Notes under the pieces: generated by a model
Seen by the model: the letters and a program-made list of their open reading frames with translations, nothing else
What the model was told of the DNA's origin: nothing
Database searches by the model: none
Translations under genes and position numbers: made by a program
Source: Teichococcus oryzae
Lineage (GTDB): Bacteria; Pseudomonadota; Alphaproteobacteria; Acetobacterales; Acetobacteraceae
Length of the DNA: 64,000 bases
Assembly (NCBI RefSeq): GCF_008386565.1
Contig: NZ_VUKA01000003.1
Span: forward strand, 248,001-312,000
Direction: 5' to 3'
Part shown: positions 8,239-16,118 of the stretch, piece by piece
Layout of the letters: each line of letters begins with the position of its first letter
How positions within the stretch are numbered: position 1 is the first letter of the stretch

Positions 8239-9426
8239 ATGTCACAGCCTTCCACCGCCCTTTCCCGCTACACCGTGCTCGACCTGACGCGCGTCCGCGC
8301 CGGCCCCACCTGCGTGCGGCAATTGGCGGATTGGGGCGCCAAGGTCATCAAGATCGAGATGCCCGAGGGCCTGGATGGCGGCGACCCGATGGGCGGGCCG
8401 CGCCAGGGGCCGGATTTCCAGAACCTGCACCGCAACAAGCGCGGCATGACCCTGAACCTGAAGCAGCCGGCCGGCGTCGCCCTGCTCAAGCGCCTGGTGG
8501 AGCAGGCGGATGTGGTGGTGGAGAATTTCCGCCCCGACGTGAAGGAGCGCCTGGGAATCGGCTATGAGGCGCTGTCGGCCATCAATCCGCGGCTGGTCTA
8601 CGCCTCCATTTCCGGCTTCGGGCAGGACGGCCCCTATGCCACCCGCCCGGGCTTCGACCAGATCGCCCAGGGCATGGGCGGGCTGATGAGCATCACCGGC
8701 CTGCCCGGCCAGGGCCCGGTCCGCGTCGGCATCCCCATCGCCGATCTGTGCGCCGGCATCTTCGCCGCCCAGGGCGTCATGGTGGCCCTGCTGGAGCGGG
8801 AAACCTCCGGCCGCGGCCAGTGGGTGCAGACCTCGCTGCTGCAGGCCCAGGTCTTCATGCTGGACTTCCAGGCCGCGCGCTGGCTGCAGGCTGGCGACGT
8901 GCCGCAGCAGGCCGGCAACAACCACCCGACCTCCATCCCGACCGGCGTGTTCCCCACCGCCGACGGGCACATGAACATCGCCGCCACCGGCAAGCGCATC
9001 TGGCAGCGCTTCTGCGAGGTGCTGGACCGCCGCGAATGGCTGGAGGACCCGCGCTACTCCACCAGCGCCGCGCGCAGCCAGAACCGGGACGCGCTGAACG
9101 CCGCCATCGCCGATGTGACGCGCACCGACACCAGCGCCAACTGGGTGGAACGGCTGAACGCCGCCGGCGTCCCCTGCGGCCCGATCAACACCATCGACCA
9201 GGTGTTCGAGGACCCGCAGGTGCAGCATCTCGGCATCGCCACCTATCTCAATGGCGGCAGCAACGCCCCGGTCGGCTATGTGGCGCAGCCCATGACGCTG
9301 AGCCGCACCCCCAGCGCCATCCACAGCCATCCCCCGGCGCTGGGCGAGCACACCGACGCCATTCTGGGCGAGCTTGGCCTTTCCGCGGCGGAGATCGCCA
9401 CGCTGCGCGAACAGCAGGTGATCTGA
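8239..9426 (+). CDS. CaiB/BaiF class III CoA-transferase
   Basis: This is a predicted family III CoA-transferase of 395 residues, moving CoA between an acyl-CoA donor and a free carboxylate in the cytosol. The N-terminal Rossmann part has VLDLTRVRAGPTCVRQLADW and GAKVIKIEMPEG; RNKRGMTLNLK follows, the family CoA-site pattern. The catalytic Asp is Asp169 in IPIADLCAG, the same number as in formyl-CoA transferase. The start is well supported by GGAGGAAAACC before the ATG. It is transcribed away from gntR-tctCBA, so the pair probably imports and then activates one carboxylic acid. The acid and the CoA donor cannot be told from sequence. Confidence 0.93.
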   Translation: MSQPSTALSRYTVLDLTRVRAGPTCVRQLADWGAKVIKIEMPEGLDGGDPMGGPRQGPDFQNLHRNKRGMTLNLKQPAGVALLKRLVEQADVVVENFRPDVKERLGIGYEALSAINPRLVYASISGFGQDGPYATRPGFDQIAQGMGGLMSITGLPGQGPVRVGIPIADLCAGIFAAQGVMVALLERETSGRGQWVQTSLLQAQVFMLDFQAARWLQAGDVPQQAGNNHPTSIPTGVFPTADGHMNIAATGKRIWQRFCEVLDRREWLEDPRYSTSAARSQNRDALNAAIADVTRTDTSANWVERLNAAGVPCGPINTIDQVFEDPQVQHLGIATYLNGGSNAPVGYVAQPMTLSRTPSAIHSHPPALGEHTDAILGELGLSAAEIATLREQQVI

Positions 9427-9432
9427 CAAAAG

Positions 9433-9463
9433 CGGGCGGCGGGGCCAATTGCCCCGCCGCCCG
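9433..9463 (-). terminator. intrinsic terminator between convergent genes
   Basis: A perfect 13-base stem (CGGGCGGCGGGGC pairing with GCCCCGCCGCCCG) encloses a 5-base CAATT loop. It sits seven bases after the CoA-transferase stop and ahead of the convergent gntR stop at 9487. On the minus strand it is followed by CTTTTGT, so it should end the gntR transcript. Without a T-run on the plus strand it may still slow readthrough from the CoA-transferase. Confidence 0.8.
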
Positions 9464-9486
9464 GATCGTTCCGGAGGCCGCGCCGG

Positions 9487-10161
9487 CTACAGCACCGGCG
9501 CGACCCGCTCCAGCGTGCGGTCGAGATGCGCGGCCAGAACGGCGGCCAGGGCGTCCCCGTCGCGCGCGGCCAGGGCCCGCACCATCTCCTCATGCTCGGC
9601 CACCGCGTCGGCCCATTTCTGCTCGCCGGCATTGCCGATGAAGCGGAGATGCTTCATGCGCGCCTGGATCGCCTCATGCGCCCAGGCCAGCGTTTCATTG
9701 CCGGACAGCGCCACGATGGCGGTGTGGACCGCCTGGTTCAGCTTGAAATAGGCCAGACGGTCCCGCGCCGCGTAGCGATCCATCATGGCGGCGTGCAATG
9801 CCTGCACCTGGGCGATGCCGGCCTCGTCCGCGGCGGCGCAGGCCAGCCGCCCGGCCAGGGTTTCCAGCGCCTTCAGCACCGCCAGGCTGTCGGCCGCATC
9901 CTTCAGCGTGAGGCGGCGCACCACGCCGCCGCGGGCCGGCACCAGTTCCACCAGCCCTTCCCCGGCCAGGCGACGGATCGCCTCGCGCAGCGGCGTGCGG
10001 GACACGCCGAGCTGGGCGCACAACACCACTTCGTTCAACCGCGTGCCGGGGGCGATGTGGCCTTGCGTGATCAGGTCGCGCAGCCGGGTCGCCACCTCGG
10101 CGGGCAGGGACTGGCGGATGATGGGGCCGGGATCGCCGGCGGCGGCGGATTGCGGCGGCAC
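9487..10161 (-). CDS. GntR-family transcriptional regulator, FCD domain
   Basis: This is a predicted repressor of 224 residues from a GTG start at 10161. No ATG exists in frame before the operator; the only upstream ATG, at 10371, lies inside the divergent pdxA-like gene. The ribosome-binding site at the GTG is weak, so the start is uncertain. The winged helix contains LPAEVATRLRDLITQGHIAPG and LNEVVLCAQLGVSRTPLREA. The FCD domain shows KLNQAVHTAIVALSGNE and AEHEEMVRALAARDGD. It is divergent from pdxA2-tctCBA-SAF and probably regulates that operon through the palindrome at 10230-10247. Confidence 0.88.
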   Translation of the reverse strand: MPPQSAAAGDPGPIIRQSLPAEVATRLRDLITQGHIAPGTRLNEVVLCAQLGVSRTPLREAIRRLAGEGLVELVPARGGVVRRLTLKDAADSLAVLKALETLAGRLACAAADEAGIAQVQALHAAMMDRYAARDRLAYFKLNQAVHTAIVALSGNETLAWAHEAIQARMKHLRFIGNAGEQKWADAVAEHEEMVRALAARDGDALAAVLAAHLDRTLERVAPVL

Positions 10162-10229
10162 GCTGGGTTCTCGTTCTTCTGATGCGGCGGGCCCGTCTTG
10201 ACGGCCCGGGACCGGCTTGTCTAGGACGC

Positions 10230-10247
10230 CATACTGTATGCAGTATG
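10230..10247. promoter_or_regulatory. inverted repeat, candidate GntR operator
   Basis: CATACTG-TATG-CAGTATG has two perfect 7-base arms and a 4-base spacer. It lies in the gap between the divergent gntR (start 10161) and pdxA-like (start 10284) genes. Its AT-rich character stands out in this GC-rich DNA. The form (TACTGTAT-like half sites) suits FCD-type GntR binding. Its placement suggests one site controlling both promoters, including autoregulation. The binding itself is inferred. Confidence 0.7.
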
Positions 10248-10283
10248 AAGCTGCACGGAAAGAACCGGGACAGGAAACGTCGG

Positions 10284-11318
10284 ATGGGCATGCTGGACGC
10301 TTCAGGATTGAGGCCGCGCCTCGCCCTCGCCATGGGGGATGCCGCCGGGATCTCGCCGGAGTTGACGGCACGGATGCTGGCGGATGACGCGGTGCGCGCG
10401 GCCGCCGCCATCTTCGTGATCGGCGATGCGCGGGTGCTGGCCGAGGGCGCGAAGGTCGCGGGCGTCGATCTCGACATCGACATGGTGGCCGGAGGGGCGC
10501 CGCTGCCGGCGCAGCCCGGCCGCCCGTTGCTGATCGACCTCGGCCATTGCGATCCCGCCACGGTGAAGCTGGGCGAGGTGTCCGAGGCCGGCGGCCGCTT
10601 CGCCACCGAGAATTTCCGCCGCGCCCTCGCCATGGCCGTGGCCGGAGAGGTGGATGCGGTCTGCTTCACCCCCTTCAACAAGGCGGCGATGCGCCTGGTG
10701 ACGCCGGGCTACGAGGACGAGATCGGCTTCACGGCCGAGGCCATCGGCTTCCACGGCGTGGCCAAGGAATTCAACGTCCTCGAAGGGCTGTGGAACGCCC
10801 GCGTCACCTCGCATGTGCCGCTGAAGGACGTGTCCTCCCTGCTCACCCGGGACACCATCCTCGACAACCTGAAGCTGACGCGGGACGCGCTGCGCGCTTC
10901 CGGCATCGAGCACCCGCGCATCGCGGTCGCGGCGCTGAACCCGCATGCCGGGGAAGGCGGCAATTTCGGCCGCGAGGAGATCGACGTCATTACCCCCGCC
11001 GTGGAAGCGGCCAAGGCGCAGCAGATCGGCTGCGACGGCCCCTTCCCTTCGGACACGGTGTTTGTGCGCGCCCGGCGCGGCGATTTCGACGCGGTGCTGA
11101 CCATGTATCACGACCAGGGGCAGATCGCGATGAAGCTGATCGGCTTCGAGGCGGGGGTGACGCTGATGGGCGGCTTTCCCTTCCCGATCTGCACCGCCGC
11201 GCATGGCACGGCCTATGACATCGCCGGCCAGGGCAAGGCCCATCCGGGCGCCATGCGCAACGCCATGCTGCTGGCCGCGCGCATGGCGAGCCGCGGCCAC
11301 GGCGCCGCGCCGGCCTGA
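10284..11318 (+). CDS. pdxA2: PdxA-family 4-phosphate-hydroxyacid dehydrogenase (PdxA2 type)
   Basis: This is a metal-dependent NAD(P) beta-decarboxylating dehydrogenase of the PdxA family, 344 residues. The His ligands are visible in LNPHAGEGG (near 220), TMYHDQGQIAMK (near 276) and TAAHGTAYDIAG (near 307). The start is set by AGGAAA before the ATG at 10284; an upstream ATG at 10245 overlaps the operator. Known PdxA2 enzymes oxidise D-threonate or D-erythronate 4-phosphate after a DUF1537 kinase, but no such kinase is visible here. Its position as first gene of a GntR-controlled operon with a TTT importer argues for catabolism rather than vitamin B6 synthesis. The true substrate is unknown. 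Confidence 0.85.
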   Translation: MGMLDASGLRPRLALAMGDAAGISPELTARMLADDAVRAAAAIFVIGDARVLAEGAKVAGVDLDIDMVAGGAPLPAQPGRPLLIDLGHCDPATVKLGEVSEAGGRFATENFRRALAMAVAGEVDAVCFTPFNKAAMRLVTPGYEDEIGFTAEAIGFHGVAKEFNVLEGLWNARVTSHVPLKDVSSLLTRDTILDNLKLTRDALRASGIEHPRIAVAALNPHAGEGGNFGREEIDVITPAVEAAKAQQIGCDGPFPSDTVFVRARRGDFDAVLTMYHDQGQIAMKLIGFEAGVTLMGGFPFPICTAAHGTAYDIAGQGKAHPGAMRNAMLLAARMASRGHGAAPA

Positions 11319-11387
11319 CGTGCCTCCGCGCGGAGACCCGGAACGCGGCCCGCGCCAATCAACGATCCATAGGGAGATCAAAGTCCG

Positions 11388-12389
11388 ATGACGCTGTTGC
11401 CGAAGGCCGCCCTGGCGCTGGGCGCCGTGCTGCTCTCCACCCTGCCCGCCGCCGCGCAGCAGAGCTGGAAGCCGACCCGCCCGATCGAATTCGTCGTCAC
11501 CTCGGGCGCCGGCGGCGGGACCGACGTGTTCGCCCGCGCCGTGCAGGCGGCGATCAACAAGCATGACCTGGTGCCGACCTCGGTGGTTGTCACCAACAAG
11601 GGCGGCGGCTCCGGCGTCGAGGGCTTCGTCTACGGCACCGGCGCCAAGGGCGACCCGCACAAGGTGATCTTCGGCACCAACAATGCCTGGACCCTGCCCA
11701 TGGTGGCCAAGACCAGCTGGACCACCGACAACTTCACCCCCGTCGCCATCATGGCCTTTGACGAGTTCATGCTGTGGACCAAGGCGGACGGCCCCTACAA
11801 GACCGCCGCCGAATTCGTCGCCGCCGCGCGGGAAAAGCCGGGCACGCTGCGCATGGGCGGCAGCCAGACGCATGACACCGACCAGACGCTGACCGTGCTG
11901 ATCGAGAAGGCGGCCAAGATCCAGCTGAAATACATCCCCTACCAGGGCGGCGGCCAGGTGGGCGTGCAGCTGGCGGGCGGGCATGTGGAAGCCAACACCA
12001 ACAACCCGTCCGAAAGCATCGGCGGCTGGCGCGGCGGACAGGTGAAGCCGGTCTGCGTGTTCCGCAAGGAGCCCTTCCCGCCCGGCCCCAAGGTGACCGA
12101 GACGCAGGGGTGGTCCGACGTCCCGACCTGCGCCAGCCAGGGCATCCCGGTCGAGGAGTTCAACATGCCGCGCACGATCTTCCTGCCGCCCGGCGTGCCC
12201 GCAGCCGCCCAGGCCTACTGGGCCGACGTGTTCCGCCGCGCCAGCGAAACGCCGGAATGGAAGGACTACGTCGCCCGTACCAACCAGAATGGCCGCTTCG
12301 TGTCCGGCGACGAGATGCGCCAGGTCATCAAGAAGGAAGAGGCCGAAACGCGGGCGATCTTCGCCGAGGCCGGCTGGCTGGTGAAGTAA
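11388..12389 (+). CDS. tctC: Bug-family periplasmic binding protein of a TTT transporter (TctC)
   Basis: This is a 333-residue receptor. The signal peptide is MTLLPKAALALGAVLLSTLP with a cut after PAAAQ. The mature start WKPTRPIEFVVTSGAGGGTD is the Bug ligand-loop pattern, and VVTNKGGGSGVEGFVYG is the second conserved loop. Unlike many Bug proteins it has three Cys (VKPVCVF, VPTCAS) and an extended C-terminus ending in a charged helix. It lies 69 bases after pdxA2 and four bases before tctB, so transport and the PdxA2-type reaction are likely one pathway. Confidence 0.92.
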   Translation: MTLLPKAALALGAVLLSTLPAAAQQSWKPTRPIEFVVTSGAGGGTDVFARAVQAAINKHDLVPTSVVVTNKGGGSGVEGFVYGTGAKGDPHKVIFGTNNAWTLPMVAKTSWTTDNFTPVAIMAFDEFMLWTKADGPYKTAAEFVAAAREKPGTLRMGGSQTHDTDQTLTVLIEKAAKIQLKYIPYQGGGQVGVQLAGGHVEANTNNPSESIGGWRGGQVKPVCVFRKEPFPPGPKVTETQGWSDVPTCASQGIPVEEFNMPRTIFLPPGVPAAAQAYWADVFRRASETPEWKDYVARTNQNGRFVSGDEMRQVIKKEEAETRAIFAEAGWLVK

Positions 12390-12393
12390 GGCC

Positions 12394-12876
12394 ATGCTGA
12401 CGCGCTTCCATCTGGAGCTGGGCTTCGCGGCGCTGGTGCTGCTGATCGGCGCCGTCGGGCTGATCGGCTCCTCGGGGCTGGATTTCGGATGGGGCGCGGA
12501 CGGGCCGCAGGCCGGCTATTTCCCCTTCCGCGTGGCGTTGATCATGATCGCGGCGGCGGCGCTGGTGGGGGTGCAGGCCTTCGCCAACCGCGCCGCGCTG
12601 CGCCGTGTCGTGGTGGCCAAGCCTGAGGGGCTGAGGCGCGTCCTCGGCTTCGGCCTGCCGATCATCGGCCTGGTGATCGTGGCGCAATGGCTCGGCCTTT
12701 ATGTCGCCATGGCGCTGTACCTGCTGGCGGTGATCCGCTGGCAGGGCCGGCGGCCCTGGCACACCGCCCTCGGCGTCGCGCTTGGCGTCACCATTGTCAC
12801 CTTCCTGGTGTTCGAGCTGTGGTTCCAGGTGCCCCTGCTGAAAGGCCCCCTCGAAATCATGCTTGGCCTGGGCTGA
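12394..12876 (+). CDS. tctB: TTT transporter small membrane subunit (TctB family)
   Basis: This is a 160-residue membrane protein with four predicted helices (about 8-26, 45-63, 82-112 and 120-145). The segment GADGPQAGYFPFRVALIM between helices 1 and 2 is the TctB signature: a Gly-rich stretch, then YFP before the second helix. It is placed four bases after tctC and 12 bases before tctA. It forms the membrane part together with TctA. Confidence 0.9.
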   Translation: MLTRFHLELGFAALVLLIGAVGLIGSSGLDFGWGADGPQAGYFPFRVALIMIAAAALVGVQAFANRAALRRVVVAKPEGLRRVLGFGLPIIGLVIVAQWLGLYVAMALYLLAVIRWQGRRPWHTALGVALGVTIVTFLVFELWFQVPLLKGPLEIMLGLG

Positions 12877-12888
12877 GGAGCACGCCGC

Positions 12889-14430
12889 ATGCTCGCCAAT
12901 CTCGACGCGCTGATGCACGGCTTCACCGTGGCGCTGACCGGCTACCACATCATGCTGATGGTGGGCGGTGTTCTGCTCGGCATCCTGGTGGGGGTGCTGC
13001 CGGGCCTGGGGGCGCCGAACGGCGTCACGCTGATGCTGCCGCTGACCTTCAGCATGGACCCGGTCTCGGCCATCATCCTGCTGACCAGCCTGTACTGGGG
13101 AGCGCTGTTCGGCGGCTCCACCACCTCGATCCTGTTCAACATCCCGGGCGAGCCTTCCTCCGTCGCCACCACCTTCGACGGCTACCCCATGGCGCGCCAG
13201 GGCCGCGCCACGGAGGCGCTGACCTTCGCCTTCCTGTCCGCCGGCTTCGGCGCGCTGGTCGGCATCATCGTCATTACCCTGCTGTCCTCCGCCGTCGCCT
13301 CCTTCGCGCTGCGCTTCGGGCCGCCGGAATATTTCGCCGTCTACGCCCTGGCCTTCGCTTCCTTTGTCGCCTTTGGCGGCGGCGCGCCGGTCAAGACCAT
13401 CGTGGCGCTCTGCCTCGGCTTCGGCTTCGGCATGGTCGGCACCGACACCGTGTCCGGCTCCATGCGGCTGACCTTCGGCCTGGATGAATTGATCCGTGGC
13501 ATCTCCTTCCTGGTGGTGGTGATCGGGCTGTTCGGCCTGGGCGAGCTGCTGCTGACCATCGAGGAAGGCCCCGAATTCAAGGGCGCCTCCGGCCGCATCG
13601 ATCCGCGCGCCATGCTGCGTGCCGCGGCGCGGATGCCGCGCTACTGGTTCGCCATGCTGCGCGGCAGCGCCGTCGGCGTCTGGATGGGCATCACGCCGGG
13701 CGGGCCGACCGCCGCTTCCTTCATGTCTTACGGCATCGCACGCCGCACCTCCCGCAACCGGGAGAATTTCGGCAAGGGCGAACCGGAAGGGGTGATCGCG
13801 CCGGAAACCGCCGACCATTCCGCCGGCACGGCGGCGATGCTGCCGATGCTTTCCCTCGGTATTCCCGGCTCCGCCACCGCGGCGGTGATGCTGGGCGGGC
13901 TGATGATCTGGGGGCTGAACCCGGGGCCGATGCTGTTCATCGAGCAGCGCGACTTCGTCTGGGGCATGATCGCCTCCATGTATCTCGGCAACGTCATCGG
14001 CGTGGTGCTGGTGCTGGCCACCGTGCCGCTCTTTGCCGCGATGCTGTCGGTGTCGTTCTCGATCATCGGGCCGATCATCGTGACCGTCTGCATGGTGGGC
14101 GCCTACACCGTGGCGGGCGCGCCCTTCGACCTGTGGCTGGCGGTGGCCTTCGGCGCGATCGGCTACATGATGAAGAAGCTCGACTATCCGATGGCGCCGC
14201 TGATCCTGGCCATGGTGATCGGCGACAAGGCGGAGGATGCGTTCCGGCAATCCATGCTGTCCTCCGGCGGATCGGTCGGCATCCTGTGGTCCAACTGGCT
14301 GTCGGGCACCCTGGTCACCCTGGCCATCCTGTTCCTGCTTTGGCCGTTCCTGGCCCTGTTGTTGGGCCGGCGCAACGCCGCCGAGGTGGCGATCAGCCCC
14401 GATGCCGGCCATGAGGAGACGCGCGCATGA
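12889..14430 (+). CDS. tctA: TTT transporter large membrane subunit (TctA family)
   Basis: This is a 513-residue permease with the TctA marks GVLPGLGAPNGVTLMLPLTF, FGGSTTSILFNIPGEPSSVAT, and the second-half MGITPGGPTAASFMSYGIA and LSLGIPGSATAAVMLGGLM. The ATG follows GAGGAG at good spacing. It differs clearly from the other TctA at 4.4-5.9 kb (for example PGEPSSV against PGDPSAS), so the two TTT systems are not a recent duplication. Its stop overlaps the next start (ATGA at 14427-14430). Confidence 0.95.
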   Translation: MLANLDALMHGFTVALTGYHIMLMVGGVLLGILVGVLPGLGAPNGVTLMLPLTFSMDPVSAIILLTSLYWGALFGGSTTSILFNIPGEPSSVATTFDGYPMARQGRATEALTFAFLSAGFGALVGIIVITLLSSAVASFALRFGPPEYFAVYALAFASFVAFGGGAPVKTIVALCLGFGFGMVGTDTVSGSMRLTFGLDELIRGISFLVVVIGLFGLGELLLTIEEGPEFKGASGRIDPRAMLRAAARMPRYWFAMLRGSAVGVWMGITPGGPTAASFMSYGIARRTSRNRENFGKGEPEGVIAPETADHSAGTAAMLPMLSLGIPGSATAAVMLGGLMIWGLNPGPMLFIEQRDFVWGMIASMYLGNVIGVVLVLATVPLFAAMLSVSFSIIGPIIVTVCMVGAYTVAGAPFDLWLAVAFGAIGYMMKKLDYPMAPLILAMVIGDKAEDAFRQSMLSSGGSVGILWSNWLSGTLVTLAILFLLWPFLALLLGRRNAAEVAISPDAGHEETRA

Positions 14431-15797
14431 ACCACGAGATCCTGTTCCGCGACCTGCGGGACAAGCGCTTCCGCGTCGGCATCGCCGGCGCGAAGGGCGG
14501 CTTCAGCCGCACGCTGCTGGCGGCGCTGCGCAACGTGCCCCAGCTTGAGGTCGCGGCGCTCTGCGACCTCGACACGGATGGCGTCGAGGCGCTGCTGGCC
14601 GATCTCGGCTACGCCCCGGCCAGGCTGTGCGAGGACGCGGCGGCGGTGCGCGACGTCGCCGCCCCCGGCCGCCCCGTCCTGCTGCGCGACCATGCGCTGC
14701 TCGACGAGGTGCCGATGGACATCGTGGTGGAAGCCACGGGCCAGCCCGAGATCGCCGCGCGCATCGCCGAGCGCGCCATCCGGCGCGGCGTGCATGTGGC
14801 GATGGTCACCAAGGAAGCGGATTCCGTGGTTGGGCCGCACCTCAACGAACTGGCGAAGCAGAACGGCGTTGTCTACACCACCGCCGATGGCGACCAGCCG
14901 GCCAACCTGATCGGGCTGGTCACCTGGGCGCGGCTGCTCGGCTTCGAGGTCGTCGCCGCCGGGAAGTCCAGCGAATACGACTTCGTGTTCGACCATGCCG
15001 ATGGACAGGTCGCCTGGACCGACCAGCGCTGCCAGGCGCCGGATCTCGCATCACTGTGGCATCTGGGCGACGACGTGGCCGGCACGCTGTCCCGCCGCTC
15101 CGCGGCCCTCGCGGCGCTGCCGCAGCGGGCCACCCCGGATTATTGCGAGATGAACGTGGTGGCCAATTCCACCGGCCTGCAGCCCTCGCGCGACGAGCTG
15201 AGCTATCCCGTCTGCCGCATCACCGAACTGGCCGACATCTTCATTCCCCGCGACGAGGGCGGCATCCTGGACCGCACCGGGGTGGTGGACGTGTTCAACG
15301 TGCTGCGCCGCCCGGAGGAAGTCAGCTTCGGCGGCGGCGTCTTCGTCATCCTGCGCTGCACTGACCGCGCCACCTGGGAATTGCTGCGGGAAAAGGGGCA
15401 TGTGGTGTCGCGCAACGGGCGCTATGCCTGCGTCTTCCTGCCCTACCATCTGATGGGGCTGGAAACGCCGCTGTCGCTGCTGTCCGCCTGCGGCCATGGC
15501 CGCGCCTCCGGCAGCGACTGGCAGCAGGTGGAGGCGGTGATGGTGGCGCGGGCCGACCGCGACTTCCGTGCCGGCGAGTTCCTGGAGATGGGCGGCCACC
15601 ACCATGTCATGACCGATGCCACGGCGCTGCTGCTGCCGGCGCGGGAGGCGGAAGGGCTCGCCCCCTTCTACCTTGCGGCGCATAAGAGGCTGCGGCACGA
15701 TGTGCGGAAGGGCAGCATCCTGCGCGAGGCGGATCTTGAGCTGGATGGCTCCGACCTGGAGCGCCTGCGCCGCGAGATCCGGGTGGCGGTGCCCTGA
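14427..15797 (+). CDS. NAD(P)-dependent dehydrogenase-like protein with C-terminal SAF domain
   Basis: This 456-residue protein has an N-terminal Rossmann fold: FRVGIAGAKGGFSRTLLAAL, then MDIVVEATGQPEIAARIAERA and VHVAMVTKEADSVVGPHL. That layout recalls homoserine dehydrogenase-like and Gfo/Idh-like proteins. The last 70 or so residues (RKGSILREADLELDG) resemble a SAF domain of the type in sialic acid synthases and UxaA/altronate dehydratases. It is translationally coupled to tctA and is the last gene of the pdxA2-tctCBA operon. It probably acts on the imported compound, but I cannot name the reaction. Proteins of this architecture are usually annotated only by domain. Confidence 0.75.
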   Translation: MNHEILFRDLRDKRFRVGIAGAKGGFSRTLLAALRNVPQLEVAALCDLDTDGVEALLADLGYAPARLCEDAAAVRDVAAPGRPVLLRDHALLDEVPMDIVVEATGQPEIAARIAERAIRRGVHVAMVTKEADSVVGPHLNELAKQNGVVYTTADGDQPANLIGLVTWARLLGFEVVAAGKSSEYDFVFDHADGQVAWTDQRCQAPDLASLWHLGDDVAGTLSRRSAALAALPQRATPDYCEMNVVANSTGLQPSRDELSYPVCRITELADIFIPRDEGGILDRTGVVDVFNVLRRPEEVSFGGGVFVILRCTDRATWELLREKGHVVSRNGRYACVFLPYHLMGLETPLSLLSACGHGRASGSDWQQVEAVMVARADRDFRAGEFLEMGGHHHVMTDATALLLPAREAEGLAPFYLAAHKRLRHDVRKGSILREADLELDGSDLERLRREIRVAVP

Positions 15798-15870
15798 CAA
15801 GCATGACCGGGCGGGGGCGCGGGCCCCTGGCCGGCCGCGATTCCATGCCGGCGCCGCCGCTGGAAAGCCC

Positions 15871-15900
15871 TTGAAAACGGCGCCCGCCGGGACCAAAGTT
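15871..15900 (+). promoter_or_regulatory. weak candidate promoter for pqqA
   Basis: TTGAAA (15871-15876) is followed after 18 bases by AAAGTT (15895-15900), in the 133-base gap upstream of pqqA. The -35 match is good and the -10 match is poor. It would give a leader of about 25 bases before the strong GGGAGGA ribosome-binding site. Confidence 0.3.
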
Positions 15901-15930
15901 CCAAAGCTGCAACATCTGGGAGGACACCCC

Positions 15931-16011
15931 ATGGCCTGGAAAAAGCCCCGCGTGACCGAGGTTTCGCTGGCTCTCGAGATCAACTCCTACGCCTGCGCCG
16001 AACTCGGCTGA
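15931..16011 (+). CDS. pqqA: PQQ precursor peptide PqqA
   Basis: This 26-residue peptide is the ribosomally made precursor of pyrroloquinoline quinone. It starts MAWKKPRVTEV and contains the invariant Glu16 and Tyr20 in LEINSYACAE; these two side chains are cross-linked by PqqE and become the PQQ skeleton. Family members are 22-29 residues long. GGGAGGA lies eight bases before the ATG. It is separated from pqqB by 107 bases holding a terminator-like hairpin, which would let pqqA be made in excess of the enzymes. Confidence 0.96.
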   Translation: MAWKKPRVTEVSLALEINSYACAELG

Positions 16012-16068
16012 ACATTGCCGCAGGCGGGAACCGGCTTGCCGCTTCCCCCTGCATCCGGCGATCACAAG

Positions 16069-16101
16069 GCCCCGCGCCGCGATCCGGCCGCGGGGCTTTT
16101 T
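16069..16101 (+). terminator. intrinsic terminator/attenuator between pqqA and pqqB
   Basis: GCCCCGCG (16069-16076) pairs with CGCGGGGC (16089-16096), with a small inner CCG/CGG helix, and TTTTT follows directly at 16097-16101. This is one of the few hairpins with a real T-run in the window. It lies 57 bases after the pqqA stop and 17 bases before the pqqB start. Partial termination here would set a high pqqA to pqqBCDE ratio. Confidence 0.85.
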
Positions 16102-16118
16102 GACAACAGGCGGCCAGC

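Noticed and set aside
8242..9429. A 395-codon open frame exactly antisense to the CoA-transferase
   Set aside because: The translation is His/Gly/Ala-rich with no family pattern, and the sense frame has full CaiB motifs and a strong ribosome-binding site. Long antisense frames are expected at this GC content.
10302..12395. A 697-codon minus-strand frame across pdxA2 and tctC
   Set aside because: It spans two well-supported genes and their spacer and has a compositionally biased translation (Gly, His, Arg) with no domain.
12328..14412. A 694-codon minus-strand frame opposite tctB and tctA
   Set aside because: It is very rich in His, Gln, Gly and Arg, as expected from antisense of membrane-protein codons; there is no ribosome-binding site or motif.
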